NCBI GenBank assembly: GCA_964036045.1
Contig: OZ038378.1
Location: 20,723,941 to 20,787,940, forward strand
Direction: 5' to 3'
Source of the DNA: Eutreptiella sp. 'Long Island Sound 2002'
Lineage: Eukaryota > Euglenozoa > Euglenophyceae > Eutreptiales > Eutreptiaceae
DNA length: 64,000 nucleotides
Made by a program: the position numbers and the translations under genes. Below the pieces are notes generated by a model. That model saw only the letters and a list, made by a program, of their open reading frames with translations, did not search any database and was not told the DNA's origin. Below, one piece after another: positions 11,305 through 24,000 of the stretch. Each line of letters opens with the position of its first letter. The first letter of the stretch is position 1.

Positions 11305-13305
11305 TGTTGCGTGGCCCCTCGGGTTGGGGTTAGGGACTCACAATCCACGCTTCGGTGTGGCTCCTCGAGTTGGGGCTAGGGATTCACAATCCACGCTTTT
11401 TTGCTACGCCCCTCGAGTTGGGGTTAGGGATTCACGATCCACGCTTCGTTGCGTGGCCCTTCGAGTTGGGGTTAGGGATTCACCATCCACGCTTTTTTGC
11501 GTGGCCCCTCGAGTTGGGGTTAGGGATTCACAATCCACGCTTTTTTGTGTGGCCCTTCGAGTTGGGGTTAGGGACTCACAATCCACGCTTTTTTTGTGTG
11601 GCCCCTCGAGTTGGGGTTAGGGACTCACAATCCACGCTTTTTTGCGTGGCCCCTTCGAGTTGGGGTTAGGGGCTCACAATCCACGCTTTTTTGCGTGGCC
11701 CGTCGAGTTGGGGTTAGGGACTCACAATCCACGCTTCGGTGTGGCCCCTCGAGTTGGGGTTAGGAACTCACAATCCACGCTTTTTTGCGTGGCCCGTCGA
11801 GTTGGGGTTAGGGACTCACAATCCACGCTTCGTTGCGTGGCCCTTTCGAGTTGGGGTTAGGAACTCACAATCCACGCTTTTTTGCGTGGCCCCTCGAGTT
11901 GGGGTTAGGGATTCACAATCCACGCTTTTTTGTGTGGCCCCTCGAGTTGGGGTTAGGGATTGACAATCCACGCTTTTTCGTGTGGCCCCTCGAGTTGGGG
12001 TTAGGGACCCACAATCCACGCTTTTTTGCGTGGCCCGTCGAGTTGGGGTTAGGGACTCACAATCCACGCTTCGGTGTGGCCCCTTGAGTTGGGGTTAGGG
12101 ACTCACAATCCACGCTTTGTTGTGTGGCACCTCGAGTTGGGGTTAGGGCTTCACAATCCACGCTTCGTTGCGTGGCCCCTTCGAGTTGGGGTTAGGAACT
12201 CACGATCCATGCTTCAGTGTGGCCCTTCGAGTTGGGGTTAGGGACTCACAATCTACGCTTTTTGGCATGGCCCCTTCGAGTTGGGGTTAGGAACTCACGA
12301 TCCATGCTTCAGTGTGGCCCCTCGAGTTGGGGTTAGGGACTCACAATCCACGCTTTTTTGCGTGGCCCCTCGAGTTGGGGTTAGGGATTCACAATCCACG
12401 CTTTTTTGTGTGGCCCCTCGAGTTGGGGTTAGGGATTCACAATCCACGCTTTTTTGTGTGGCCCTTCGAGTTGGGGTTAGGGACTCACAATCCACGCTTT
12501 TTTTGTGTGGCCCCTCGAGTTGGGGTTAGGGACTCACAATCCACGCTTCGTTGCGTGGCCCCTTCGAGTGGGGGTTAGGAACTCACAATCCACGCTTTTT
12601 TGCGTGGCCTCTCGAGTTGGGGTTAGGGACTCACAATCCACGCTTTTTGGTAGGGCCCCTTCGAGTGGGGGTTAGGGACTCACGATCCATGCTTCAGTGT
12701 GGCCCCTCGAGTTGGGGTTAGGGATTCACAATCCGCCCTTTTTTGCGTGGCCCCTCGAGTTGGGGTTAGAGACTCACAATCCACGCTTTTTTGCTACGCC
12801 CCTTCGAGTTGGGGTTAGGGATTCACAATCTACGCTTCGGTGTGGCCCCTTGAGTTGGGGTTAGGGACTCACAATCCACGCTTCAGTGTGGCCCCTTCGA
12901 TTGGGGGCTAGGGATGCACAATCCACGCTTTTTTGCTACGCCCCTCGAGTTGGGGTTAGGGATTCACAATCCACGCTTTTTTGCGTGGCTCCTCGATTTG
13001 GGGTTAGGGATTCACAATCCACGCTTCGGTGTGGCCCCTCGAGTTGGGGTTAGGGATTCATAATCCACGCTTCTTTGCGTGGCTCCTCGAGTTGGGGGTA
13101 GGGATTCACAATCTATGCTTTTTTGTGTGGCCCCTCGAGTTGGGGTTAGGGACTCACAATCCACGCTTCAGTGTGGCCCCTTCGAGTTGGGGCTAGGGAT
13201 TCACAATCCACGCCTTTTTGCTACGCCCCTCGAGTTGGGGTTAGGGACTCACAATCCACGCTTTTTTGCGTGGCCCCTCGAGTTGGGGTTAGAGACCCAG
13301 AATCC
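11305..13305. repeat. About 48-bp minisatellite, roughly 41 copies, with TTGGGGTTAGGG core
   Basis: Each unit reads, in order: GAGTTGGGGTTAGGG, then RYTCACAATCCACGC, then a T-rich or TTCG/TTCA loop, then GYGTGGCCCCTC. The CCACGC and GCGTGG halves form a 6-bp hairpin in each unit. Variants differ mainly in loop (TTTTTT, TTCGT, TTCGG, TTCAG) and in single substitutions. Units abut without spacers. Long frames through the array in several registers are translations of the repeat. Confidence 0.97.
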
Positions 13306-13317
13306 CCCCCTCCCTGG

Positions 13318-13587
13318 GGGCCTTCGGCCCACTTCTACTATGGGGGGAGGGGTCGCGTACAGAAGCGAGGAAATGTCCCCCTCCGTGAGTGCATGGTGTC
13401 TGCAAACAAAGGCAGCAAGGTCGTTTTTCAGGCGCTCAGAACAAGTTTCAATGTAGTCTTGGAGTAATTGTTGTTGAGGTCTTAGTGCCGACGGATTCGT
13501 AAGTTGCAGCGGGATTGGTCTGCTGTCTCCTGCAGAGGACAGATGAGGTGCCGCGCCAAAGCGGGCAAATTGAGAATTCCGGCTCAT
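13318..13587 (-). CDS. Possible first exon of an unrecognised protein
   Basis: A frame starting at an ATG at 13587 and reading toward the minisatellite gives a hydrophilic, heptad-like product (LLQDYIETCSERLKNDLAAF) ending CRHHALTEGDISSLLYATPPP, after which a GTAGAA donor is possible. It partly matches the plus-strand segment 10752-10905. If it is a real exon, the 2-kb minisatellite lies in its first intron. No family recognised. Confidence 0.3.
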
Positions 13588-13599
13588 TCTGGAATTTAG

Positions 13600-15600
13600 G
13601 GGGTGGCTGGCTTATACGCGCAAATTTGATTCAATTTAATTTAATTCGATACATTATTGTAGTTTGTGCCACAGATGATGAAAGCGCGACCAACAACATT
13701 TGGACAAGATTCCAGGAGAAATTCAAAACCGCGAATCTATGAACCAGTAACCTTCCAACAAATGCTCACTACAAAGAAGAGAGCATTATTGAAACATAGG
13801 ATTAGACTCCAAGGTCTAACTCCTTATAGCTTCTTTACTGTTAACCGGCCAAGTGACTACATGACCGAGTGGTATTCAGGGCCCATAATGTACATCTCTG
13901 GGACCATGTAAAACCACTATCCTATACACTTGGCAAACTTGGTTCCAATGGCTTGGATAGGTTATAGAAAATACCAAAACAGGTTTGAATACCCGAAGTA
14001 TAATCATTGGGGAGGTCTTGGTTCAAAGACCCAAAAGAATCAGCTAGATGAAATGAGCACACAAAATTTGAAATCTGCAAAAAGTTATAGAGAATGCAAT
14101 GAAGAATACAAAATTTCATGTGGTCACCTCTGGGCCACGGCCAAGGTACGCCACAGGTCAGTTTTGGGCAAATCGTTTGTCCATGGCATGGCACCAGTGT
14201 CTACGTGTCATATTTGGGTCATAGGACTCTTGGCCTATCCTTGAAGGATCGGTCCAAGTCCATATATCAATTCAATTTTGACCTCATTTCTGAGTCCTGA
14301 ATGTATGCATCAGACCTTTTTGAGGTCTCCAAAACTGACCTCAAAAATCGGGTATTGCTCTTTGCTGCCTTGCTCCAACCACAGGGGGAGGTGGTTCCAA
14401 GTCTTCAGTGACAATCATTTCTTTTCGGAATCCTTGGTGCATGCACTTCCTTGGACCTTAGGCTAAGCTTATGTTGGAGTTGTTTGAAGTCTTTTTTCTC
14501 TTGTTTTTCACATATGCGACTTTCACCAAAGTGCGCAGCCTACCAGACTTCTTACAGTGTCATGACATCGGAGAGACAGACTCGGATATCCGGTTGGCAT
14601 AATGTTGGACTGATGCTTTTTAATTGGATGTGCATGCATGGAATCCTTCGAATCCCCTGTGCAACGGCGGGAGAAGTGTTGAAGTGGATAACCTCTGATT
14701 TTTAGTTTTGCCTATTTTTGTGCCTTGTTTCCATGCTAGGTCTCAAAGCCCGGAGCCCGTGTGGAGTTGGGTCATGCCCCTCTACCTGTGTCATGGTGAA
14801 GGTCTTGGCTACCCTGAACTACCCTTGTTTCGTTTTGGGATATGGGATCTTGAGGTTGTAGGGGTGATATACCACATTACCCCCCTGTCAACAGAATTTC
14901 GGGGGCCTAAGTCTTATAGGCACCCGGGACCACCACCACCCCTACGGTGGTGTGGTGGGGCTATCTCCTCATCCAAAGAAAGTTGATTTGGGACTGTTGG
15001 GCAGGATGGATAATGAGTGTGTAGGCACTAGATTCCCACTTCTGGGATATTGTAGTGCCGGAGGTGGAGAGTAACAACCCCATCCGACAGGATAGGCGTT
15101 GACAGCCAATGAGCCTTACCCATGTCTTGTAATTTTGAATGTTTTATTCTTCCTCTCTGGGGATCGTGAATCAAGCTACCCAGTATGTGCTGAGTGGGAG
15201 AGTGGGCTCCCTTTGCCCCCCCCCTCTCCTCCTTTTGATGCCTCTTCTTTTTGTCATTTCTAATTATTCTTGTACCTTACCCTAACCAGGATATGGTTTG
15301 GAGGTTTTACATATCTTTGTGTCCATACTTTGTTCACACTGCTTTAGACCACAAGGGATCTGCTTTCAACTTGCAATCCCGATGGTTCTTGTTCATGTTT
15401 ACTTTGACGTGACGCGGATGTGATCGCGTTTGACTTGTGCATGCGCGTGGAAGGGGAGCTGAGAGGGTCAAAATGTGGCAACGGGGCCATCAATCAGTCG
15501 CACGCTTAGTTGTAAAACGATTTCAGTTGTAGGTGAAGTTGTACAAAAGTTTTGATTTATGCACTGTGCTACAACACTCTCTATAAGCGCCAAAACAATA
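13600..15600. other. AT-richer gene-less stretch
   Basis: Composition changes clearly from the GC-rich DNA on the left to AT-rich DNA with fewer homopolymer C/G runs. Short frames are present but none shows a domain or consistent codon pattern. Poly-C at about 15213-15222. Confidence 0.5.
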
Positions 15601-16299
15601 GACACCCTCAAAGTGTGCTGAAAATATTCAACATTTTGAATTCGTACCTATACAAAAAGAACGGACATGGTATCTACTACTGACACAAACAGTCTTTGTT
15701 TGTTTTAAAAAAATCAGCTCGTTGTTCCAAGGGCTTCCAAAAGCCCCACTGCAAAGAGTGTTTACAAAACAGAATATGTCCTTGAAGAGCCTGGCAGGCT
15801 GGGTGGCACACATCAGAGCAAAAGCACTAACCAGAATATCTTTCACCGAAGGAAACAAACTCACTGCAAAATTCACCTAGTATGTACAAACCTCAGTTTT
15901 GTGAATAGTGTAACTAACTTCATTCATGCTTATTCGCTTAGTTCTCTGAAATCTCCAGCCCAAAGCACTGCACAGTTTTACAAATAGGACAAGGGGATTT
16001 GCAAATCATACATAGCACTATATGCGCATTCATATGGCTCCAACAACTGCAAAGCAGCACACGAACGCAGCAACAATTGGTTCCGGCGAACGGTGAAGCG
16101 CTCTCTGCAAAAATATGTCATATATCATGTGTTAACCTGATGTTTCAAAAATGCATACGGTCAACCAATCTACACGAAACCAAAGCAAACCCGTCAACCA
16201 GAGCCCAAAGCAAAACAACTCTAGTGTGTTGCATACAAGTTTTGGGACGAATATGTCAATTTGACATGCGTAATCATTCAGTACATGGCCGTCTCATCA

Positions 16300-17217
16300 C
16301 ACACAAAATAAACAGTTACTTGGCAAAACAGCTCCAAGACACTTTTCAGCTGCCGAATCGAGGATGCTTCTAGCTCAACTCCAGGACGCAGTGCATCTAT
16401 CCGCACCATGGCCTCTGACAGCCCACTTGATACTGCCGCCGAGCCAAGGACACGAAGACAACACCAAGAACTCCGTGATCTGCGTCGTCCCCCAATCCCA
16501 CTCTTACATCTCACTTGAGTGCACTCGAAGGCAACAGACCTCAGTGTTTGCACCGACGCATCCATTTCACGAATGCCACGAACAATTTGAACTTCAACAT
16601 CCACTAAAGTGTTTGCCGAAGCTCTACGAGCGAAAGTCTGCACAAACTTGATGAGAGAAAAAACAAACGCGAGTGTAAGATGGGCGTTAGTAGCGTTGCA
16701 CTGCGCCAACTAGCAATCCTGCCGACTTTGACCCCGGCGTGTCTTCAAAATGCTCCTTGGCCCGCAGCGCTTGATCCGACTGCCTCCGGCAATCCTTCAA
16801 GCTCTCGTGCTCTTGCTGCAACGGTGTCGCAAGTTCAGTGACTAAACCTTGGAGTGTGATCCTCCTTTTTGAAAAGCGCGCCTCCAACACCTTTTAACTC
16901 CGAGCATGCTCCGTATTGCATGCCGCACCATCCTGCTGCAACATTGCAACCCGAACCGATAGTCGCTCACGTTGCTGACCCGTGTGATTCAGCCAAACCT
17001 GTACCTTATTGACACAAGCACACGCACTCGCAGTTGTTGCATTGTCACAAGTTTTCTGTTCATTCAGAAAACCATTGTCTTTCTGCAAACTCTTCGTAAC
17101 GTGCTGCAATTCGTTCTTCAAGTCCTCACGCTGTCGCCGATGACGGCGACACCTTTCGAACACCTTGGCAGCACTCTTTTTCCTGTCTGTGTCGCTGTTG
17201 AAGAATTCATAATTCAT
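16300..17217 (-). pseudogene. Interrupted coiled-coil reading frame
   Basis: From an ATG at 17217 the minus strand encodes a Lys/Arg/Glu/Gln-rich helix former (SAAKVFERCRRHRRQREDLK, then ELQHVTKSLQKDN), which meets TAA at 16894-16896. The same frame resumes immediately (KVLEARFSKRRITLQGLVTE, then LQQEHESLKDCRRQSDQALR) down to about 16690. A TACTAAC branch-point-like motif follows, and an acceptor GTGCAG at 16638 precedes a 41-codon exon-like piece at 16515-16637 (DVEVQIVRGIREMDASVQTL) ending at a GTGAGA donor. A further helical segment lies near 16340-16430. It is either a decayed gene, or a gene in which a small intron removes the TAA. No family recognised. Confidence 0.4.
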
Positions 17218-17219
17218 GG

Positions 17220-18320
17220 CGGGCAACTAGGCTCAAACGAACAACACAACGAGACACACACCCACCAACTATACGCAAACTTCAGCAAATGCTGATGGCT
17301 GCAATCTTGTAATGATGGTAACTCCAAACCCAAATCCCACTGAGCTAAAAGAACTTCATCTCCATGGGGATTCAATCTCAGCCATAGTGTGAGATTGTAA
17401 TACATCTGTGGAACACAGAGCGTGCAATACAATACAATAGACTCAAGCACTTTTACTTCATAAGAAAGCACGTGTAAGTTGTGCTCTACCTATCTCGCTG
17501 CACGCATGTGCTCAGTTCGAATACAGCTCCACAGCCGGATGCTCTACGATGACTTTGTAAAACAAAGTTGTGGTCCGTGTTGAACAAGAATGGATTGGTA
17601 GTGCAGGCGGCTCCAGCACAGTTGCATTAAATTCCACTAAGACCTTGTTTAACATAATTTTGGGAGGGAGTTCGGAGTAGGGGAGAGGATTAAGGGGTAC
17701 CCACCATAAACAAAAATGAGGTCTCCCACATTGAAAAAGGGCCATTTCCATTACAACAGCCTCATTGGGATACACAACACAAGCACAACATAAAAAAGCC
17801 AAGACCAACTATGCACAGCACACGTACATGTGGACCCACTACGGTCCTACCGATCACACCTCTGGGACCGCTATCAGTCAAAACCCAGAGGGTGGGTATA
17901 AAACTGCAGGCTGTCAATCACAGTAGGACCATCCAATACCCCCCCCCCCCCTTATCGAGCCCTATTGGGGTCTCTGGTGTCAAGAACACCACCGGGTATT
18001 GGCCACGCCGGCCCATGCTCTGTCCCGGTGCAGTCCCCCCCTACTTGTGTCAATTAAAGGTTGCAATGAAATGCCTTCAACCCCCCAGCCCCAAAACCTC
18101 CGGTGCCGACAGGACCAGGCTTCGTTTGTAAGAGGGGGGGGGGGGTGTTTTGGACAAGACCCACCCACCCAACTTTGGACCCACCCAGACCCCCCCCCCT
18201 CTTATAATTCTGTGGGGAGCAGTTTTTGTAAACCAACTTGGCTACATGACCCTGCCTTTGCAAATTAATTTCATGATGAGCCATGGGAAAAAAAGGGGGA
18301 AACAGCTCCACCGCTTTTGC
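17220..18320. other. Spacer upstream of the coiled-coil frame
   Basis: No gene recognised. Poly-C at 17938-17950 and 18189-18200, poly-G at 18133-18146. The last third becomes Pro/Gly-coding-like only because of C and G runs. Confidence 0.45.
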
Positions 18321-18335
18321 GCAATGACAGGTATA

Positions 18336-18405
18336 TGCCAACCAGAGGAATTGAACCCAGGATCTTTCAGTTGTGCATCAGTGTTCCACCAACTAGGATA
18401 CTGCA
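18336..18405 (-). tRNA. Degenerate tRNA-like sequence (possible SINE head)
   Basis: On the minus strand an A-box-like TAGTTGGTGG (18386-18395) is followed about 50 nt downstream by a perfect B box, GGTTCAATTCC (18347-18357), the spacing of a tRNA. The acceptor and T stems do not pair, so it is not a working tRNA gene. A SINE head or pseudo-tRNA is more likely. Confidence 0.35.
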
Positions 18406-18539
18406 CATCTTTGACAAGCACACGGTCAGAAATGAGATAATTATTTTGGGATGACTGGAAAAATGCCCATTTTTGTGCATTTTTAAATTCTCCTGAAAAT
18501 TCGAAGTATATGGAGTATAAACACATGGAATTATAAGAG

Positions 18540-20390
18540 GGGGGGGGTCCAAAGTTTTAGACCCACCCACCTGGCTGAAGACCCACCCACCCAGACCCCC
18601 CCCCCCATTGCAACTTAATTCTTATAAACGAAGCCTGGACAGGGCCCACCCCTTGCGGCACGGCCGTGAGTCAACATGGCCCATGTTCGGCCCCAATTTA
18701 GGGACCCCATCGCCCCGCTCCCACCCACACCAAGCCCTCGAGCTGAGCCAGCCCCAAAATGCGGGCCAAGGGGTCTTGAAGCCCGAGGATGTTCTCAGGG
18801 CCTACAAACCCCTGCCCCATCCCCTCGCCGACCATGCCCCACCACTGCCTTGTCCCTGTCGGGATCCCGAATTGAGCTAGACACAGTCTGGCCATCATTG
18901 CACGCGGCCCTTGCCCATGGTTGCGTAGGAGGCCTACCGGTTGCTGCTGGCTAACCTCACCTCACCCCCTGTGCAGGCACTATGTTGTCTGAATGACACC
19001 GGGGGTTCTCGGAAAGCCCCAGATATGTGCACGCAAGCGAACAACACGACAGATGTCCTGTGAACGAAGGGCTCTTTGTACATTTGAGTGGTCAGTCATG
19101 GTCAGAGGCATAGTTTGTCTTTCGTCTACCGAGTGGGAACTCGGAAGCAATAATTATGGCACAACACAGAACGGCCTTCAGGAAGTTCATCAGCCCGTAG
19201 TCTTGTTCAATAAGGCGGCTGCAATCGATTGCAGTAATGAGGGCCGGGCAGGCAATAAGGACGAAACAGAAATAAATATGCTCCATGGGCATGGGCAATT
19301 GGTGTTTGCCGAATGATGCTTCAGGCAGGTCATCGGCATGACGGCTGCTGATATACAGTATGGGGGTTACTGGGGGTTTCGAAACCCAGAACATGGGGCT
19401 AGAGCACAGGGGGATATGGGCAGGAGATAGAAGCGTAGGATGTGGAGGGTTTGGGGAACAGGTTATGGTAACTACCGGAGGAGAAGTCTGTGCGACTGTG
19501 TGTTGTTCTTTTTTTTTTTTAGCAGGCATTGGGGGATTTGGAGTGCGACAAGCGACTCGTGGCATCGACCACAGCACATCTTGCAGCGCTGCCACTGGCA
19601 GTCGCCTGTCGTGGCTCGTCATGGGCAGGGCAGCGGTATGAGGTCGCTGCACGGACCTTTATGAGGCGTCGGGGGGGTGAGGGGTTCATAGAGTAAAACA
19701 AAACCCCCGCTCAGTGTTTCCCCAAACTTCCGCAGACACCCCCCCCCCCCCGCGCACACACACACTCGCCCCCCGGGGGCTGTGAAAAACATGTGAAACT
19801 TGGACAGACGTACAGAGCCACACCCATTCTACACAAAAAGTCAGCACCGCCAGGGATGCGGCCAGACTTTCCTGAACACTGAAGATTGAAACAAACTCCG
19901 GCTTCAGATACGCTGCCGCCCAGAAAAGCCGGTAGTCGAATCCACCAACTGGCCTCAAAATACCGTCGTTAATCGTCCAACCGCAATTCAATGGCGGTCT
20001 GCAAATGGCAAATTCGCAATTGGCCTTACGGCTAATGGCCAACGGACAGCACTTGTTGGCGGTCTTTCTGTCGATGGGCGTAAGTTGCCGATAGTTCCAC
20101 CTGCAGTTCAAGACCCCCCGTTGGTGTGGCGGGTTGAGGTGGCCCTCATCCAACAATCGAAAAACAATTGAGGGACAGCCCTGCGTCGTGGGCAGTGGAA
20201 GACGCAGAGAAGGGGGAAGCGCAGACAGGTACATGCAAATATTGGGGGAAGCAACGCGCGGGGAAGGGGAGGTAGGGGGGTCACAGACCACACTGGCCTG
20301 TTGTGGAGCAGGGGACACCACACGTGGGCGTACCGAGGGTCAAGAAGGCAGCGTAAAGCACCAGACAGCCGGTGCGCGACAGCGGTTCAG
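18540..20390. other. Gene-less spacer
   Basis: Includes poly-G at 18540-18548, poly-C at 18597-18606, a T-run at 19509-19520 and poly-C at 19739-19750. No supportable exon. Minus-strand frames of 186 and 211 codons at 19092-19652 and 19686-20321 have no recognisable domains. Confidence 0.45.
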
Positions 20391-20425
20391 CGATGGCTGT
20401 TGGCACTTACCCGACGGCGGTTGGC
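20391..20425 (+). repeat. GGCNGTTGGC motif repeat, copy near IQ-gene 3' end
   Basis: CGATGGCTGTTGGCACTTAC followed by CCGACGGCGGTTGGC matches 22019-22055 (inside intron 3 of the IQ gene) almost base for base. Related words occur at 20020-20060 and 21866-21890. Confidence 0.6.
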
Positions 20426-20743
20426 AGACAGACAGACAGACAGACAGACAGACACAGACACACACACACACACAAACTCTCTCTCTCGCTCGCTCGCTCG
20501 CTCGCTCGCTGTCTCTGCACACAAAGGTGCGGAATAGCACGCAGAGAGCAAGAGCCATAAATGAACTGAGCCTTCGTGCGCGCACGCGCACGCTGAAGGC
20601 CGCAAGAAACGCCAACAAGAGCAAAAAAAGCCGTTGGAGAGAGAGAGAGAGAGAGAGCGTACAGGACAGCCCTGGACGTGTCGCGTTAAAACAAGTAACC
20701 ACTCAGAAAAACGCACACCCACGAACCCGCACCCACCCACCCA

Positions 20744-20783
<40 letters not shown>

Positions 20784-20795
20784 AAGTGTGTGTAA
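20424..20795. repeat. Cluster of simple repeats: (GACA)n, (CA)n, (CT)n, (CGCT)n, (GA)n
   Basis: GACA repeats at 20424-20455 run into CA, CT and CGCT repeats to 20512. A GA tract is at 20636-20658 and CA/GA tracts at 20740-20785. The cluster lies about 300 bp beyond the stop codon of the IQ/coiled-coil gene. Confidence 0.95.
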
Positions 20796-21075
20796 GTGTG
20801 ACACTCAACAGCAACAGGCTGCCCCACCAAGTGCTCGCCAAGCGCGAGCAAAATCAGGTATCGGGGGCGCGAGGGAGAGCAATGCACGGAGGTTAGAGAA
20901 TGTCAGATAACCGCCGCCTCTCAATAGCTTTGATGACAATGCCAAAGCGCTGCAGCTTCGGGAAACAGGACGGGGACTGGAGCGGGTGACGGGAGGCAGC
21001 AGATTCGGGGTCTGTGCTGCGAGGACTTGACGCGGCGGCCGCCCTGGCCCCCACGACCGCAGTGCAGGACCCCGG

Positions 21076-24000
21076 CTACGCCTCCCGCATCGCGTCATCA
21101 AGGGACTGGAGGGGGCTGGCGAAGGGGCTTGGCGGCACGGCCGTCCTGATATTGGGGCTGTGGGTCAGCAGGTGGGCCTTCTGGGCCTCCTGCTGCATCT
21201 CCATGATCTTGTCGTGCCACACCGCCAGGGCCCCCATCGAGTACGACATGATGTCCATCAGATCGGAGCTGATGGCGGTGCTGCGGTCCTTCTCCTTCGC
21301 CCCCGGAGGCAGGGCCACCAGGCGATTGGTCGCGGGGCCCGGGGGCGGGGCCTGAGGCCCGGGATCCATCGGCGCCAACCGCGGCAGAGGCCCACTGGGC
21401 GCCGGGCGCCGCCGGGGGCCCGTGGGGCCCATGAACCGCTGCTGCCGATCGCGGGCGGCGACCGACCAGTGCGGTCCGGAGTCCAGCGGCGACGGCGGCC
21501 CGGAGCCCATGCCGCTCGGCAGTGAGGGCAGGCGGGGCCGCAGAGACTTCAGCGCCCCGTCGATGCGGCCGCTGTCCAGGACACTGTCCAGCCTCGAGGG
21601 GGGGTCCCACGCGCCCATCCGATGCAGCTTCGTGTAGATCGCCGTCCCCAACTCGTCGATGATGTCACGCAGGCCCGAGAACGCCTCCAGCTCAATGCTC
21701 GTCCGGGCCTCGAACTCTTCCTCCGGAAGCTCCGCCAAAGCGATCTTTGCGTTCACATAGGCCATCTTCATGGGATCCGCCACGAGCCTGTGCGATCGGA
21801 GGGAATCAGCTGCGGCCGCCCGTCACACTACGGAGTCTTAATACACGGCGTGCTACGTGCCCGACGGCTATTGGCCGACGGCGGTTGGCTGGTCAGCAAC
21901 GGTGGGGCAACGCAACCGAACGTGGACCCAACCTCCAGCGGGTTGAATGCCTGGGCCCTATTGGGGAAGCGGGGCGGTATCACGACCATTCAACCAACTG
22001 GTACGGCGGTGCAGATTAGCCGATGGCCGTTGGCACTTAACCGACCGTTGGCGGTTAGCCGGCGGTTGATACGGAATGTGGCAGGATGGGCTGGAATCAA
22101 ACGGCCTCCCGGGCGCCCATTCAACAACGAACTACAGTGTCTGGGGAACGGCGGGAGGGAGTAGGCCACAAGGGCCAGAAGGGAAGCAGGGAAGGCAAGG
22201 GCCAGAGACCTGCTGTTGGACAGCGACGCCTCCTCCTTCGTGATATCATTGGACTCGTTGAGGCTGATTTGGCTCAAGGACAACTGGTCTTGCCCACTGG
22301 AAATGGGCGTCAGTCGGCCTGAGGCCGGACGCCCTGCCAAGCCCCTGGCCCCCTTCAGCGGCGGGGGCTGCGAGTGTAGGCGGCTCAGCTCCGCCCCAAT
22401 CGCGTCCTTCAGATACTCACGGGCCTGCGTCTGCATCATCGTGATACCGGTCCGCTCTGAGGCTTCCGCGCGCACCAGCAGCTGCAGGGAGAGCTCCTTG
22501 CGGCCCTCCACCACACGGACCATGAGCTGCACGGTCTCATCGCCACACGTCAGACTCAACGTCTCCCGCGCCTGTGCAAGACATTAGGGAACGTAGCACA
22601 CCGCCACGCCGTTGCCGTTGGCTTCGGCTTCGAGCAAGTGCGCACGCGCGCGCACAGTGCGTGGTCCACCCAGTGGGCGAAAACTGAGAGTCGCGCCGTT
22701 TACCAGCCCCATTCAGACCTCATGGGCGAGGCTGACACCTGTTGCTCAAGGGATTCCAGCTGCTGCTGCTCCTTCCGCTGGATGCGCTGCGCAGTGAGGA
22801 CACCCGACTCCATAAATTGGGCGTGCACTCGGTCTTCGTGGCCCCGCAGGGCCTGCCGCTCGGTGTGCTCCAGGTCCATCAGGGAGTTGTACTCGGTGTT
22901 GATCTGTGCAAAACTCTCCATCGTGAGCACTCGGTACGTCTCGCTCTGCTCCAGATACTCGGCGTAGAAGGCATGGTCCTGTGAAGGAGGGAGGGGCTAT
23001 TTGGGAGAGAGGAGCTGTGAGATAGGCAGGGCATCTACATCCCCACCCACCCACCCACCCATCCGGCGACCGACCACCCCCTCGGGGGGCGGGGGTTGGG
23101 CGGGTTGAGACAACTGATGTGGTTTGTCTCACACGTACCTGCCCTCACGACGAGACCGAAAACTGTTTGCCACCGTCAGACGAAGGGTCTGTGTGAAGGG
23201 CAAAGGCTGTGTGAGAGGCAGGGGCACTGCGAGAAGCGGAGCTGTGCCGAGACAAGTGTGAAAGAGGCTGCGTGAGATGCACCTGCTATGCGAATGGCAC
23301 AGGCTGTGTGGGTGTTGGCACCTTGTGCGCCACTGCACAAGACTGCCAACGCTGTGCCGGCATTCTATGCCCACTACACGGGACTGCTGCTGCTCCGCAG
23401 GCTCTTTGCCCTACTGCACAGGGACGCCTCCGGCCTGCTGGCACCCTGTGTACCGGCACAGGACTACCACCACCCCGGGGTATCCTGAGCACGCCTGTAT
23501 ATGGGTGTGAGATGCAGAGGTTGTGTGAGAGGCAGAGGTTGTGTGAGAGGCAGAGGTCATGTGACAGGCAGGGGCTTTGCGACCTTGGCAATGGCGTCCC
23601 ATTCCTTCTGCTCTTCGCTGAGGGTCTGTGCCCGGGCAAAGCTCTCCATATCCTCTGTAGATCTCTTCTGCTGCACGACCTCCTCCAAGCGACAGCTCCG
23701 CATGAGAAAGTCAATGTGCTTCGTAAGGAGGAGGTTGTGGGTCTCAAGGTCCGGGGAAAAGAACTCCTCGTCCACCAGCTCCCTCAGCGCCATCTCCTGC
23801 ATCTCCAGCGCCATCAGCTGCAGCCACAGCACCTCCCCGCCCGCCTTCCGGAACTGGTCCATCAGCGCCCCGCGCTCGCCCTCTTGCCGCGCGGCCACAT
23901 CCTTGCGATACGTGCGCTCGTCCTCCGCCAGGCCCTTGCAGTTCGCCATCCACTGCATCGTCGTGCGGTGCCGCCAGGTCCTCTCGGCGTCCAGCATGCA

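Noticed and set aside
11305..13305. CRISPR array or bacterial-type terminators
   Set aside because: Units abut with no unique spacers, and the T-run hairpins occur in every unit of a eukaryotic minisatellite.
11305..13305. Telomere
   Set aside because: TTAGGG occurs once per 48-bp unit, not as a pure tandem, and unique sequence continues on both sides.
11273..13467. Repeated frames such as LGLGTHNPRFF and RVGVRDSQSTLFC
   Set aside because: The 48-bp unit is divisible by three, so all frames stay open over long stretches. Several registers on both strands look equally protein-like.
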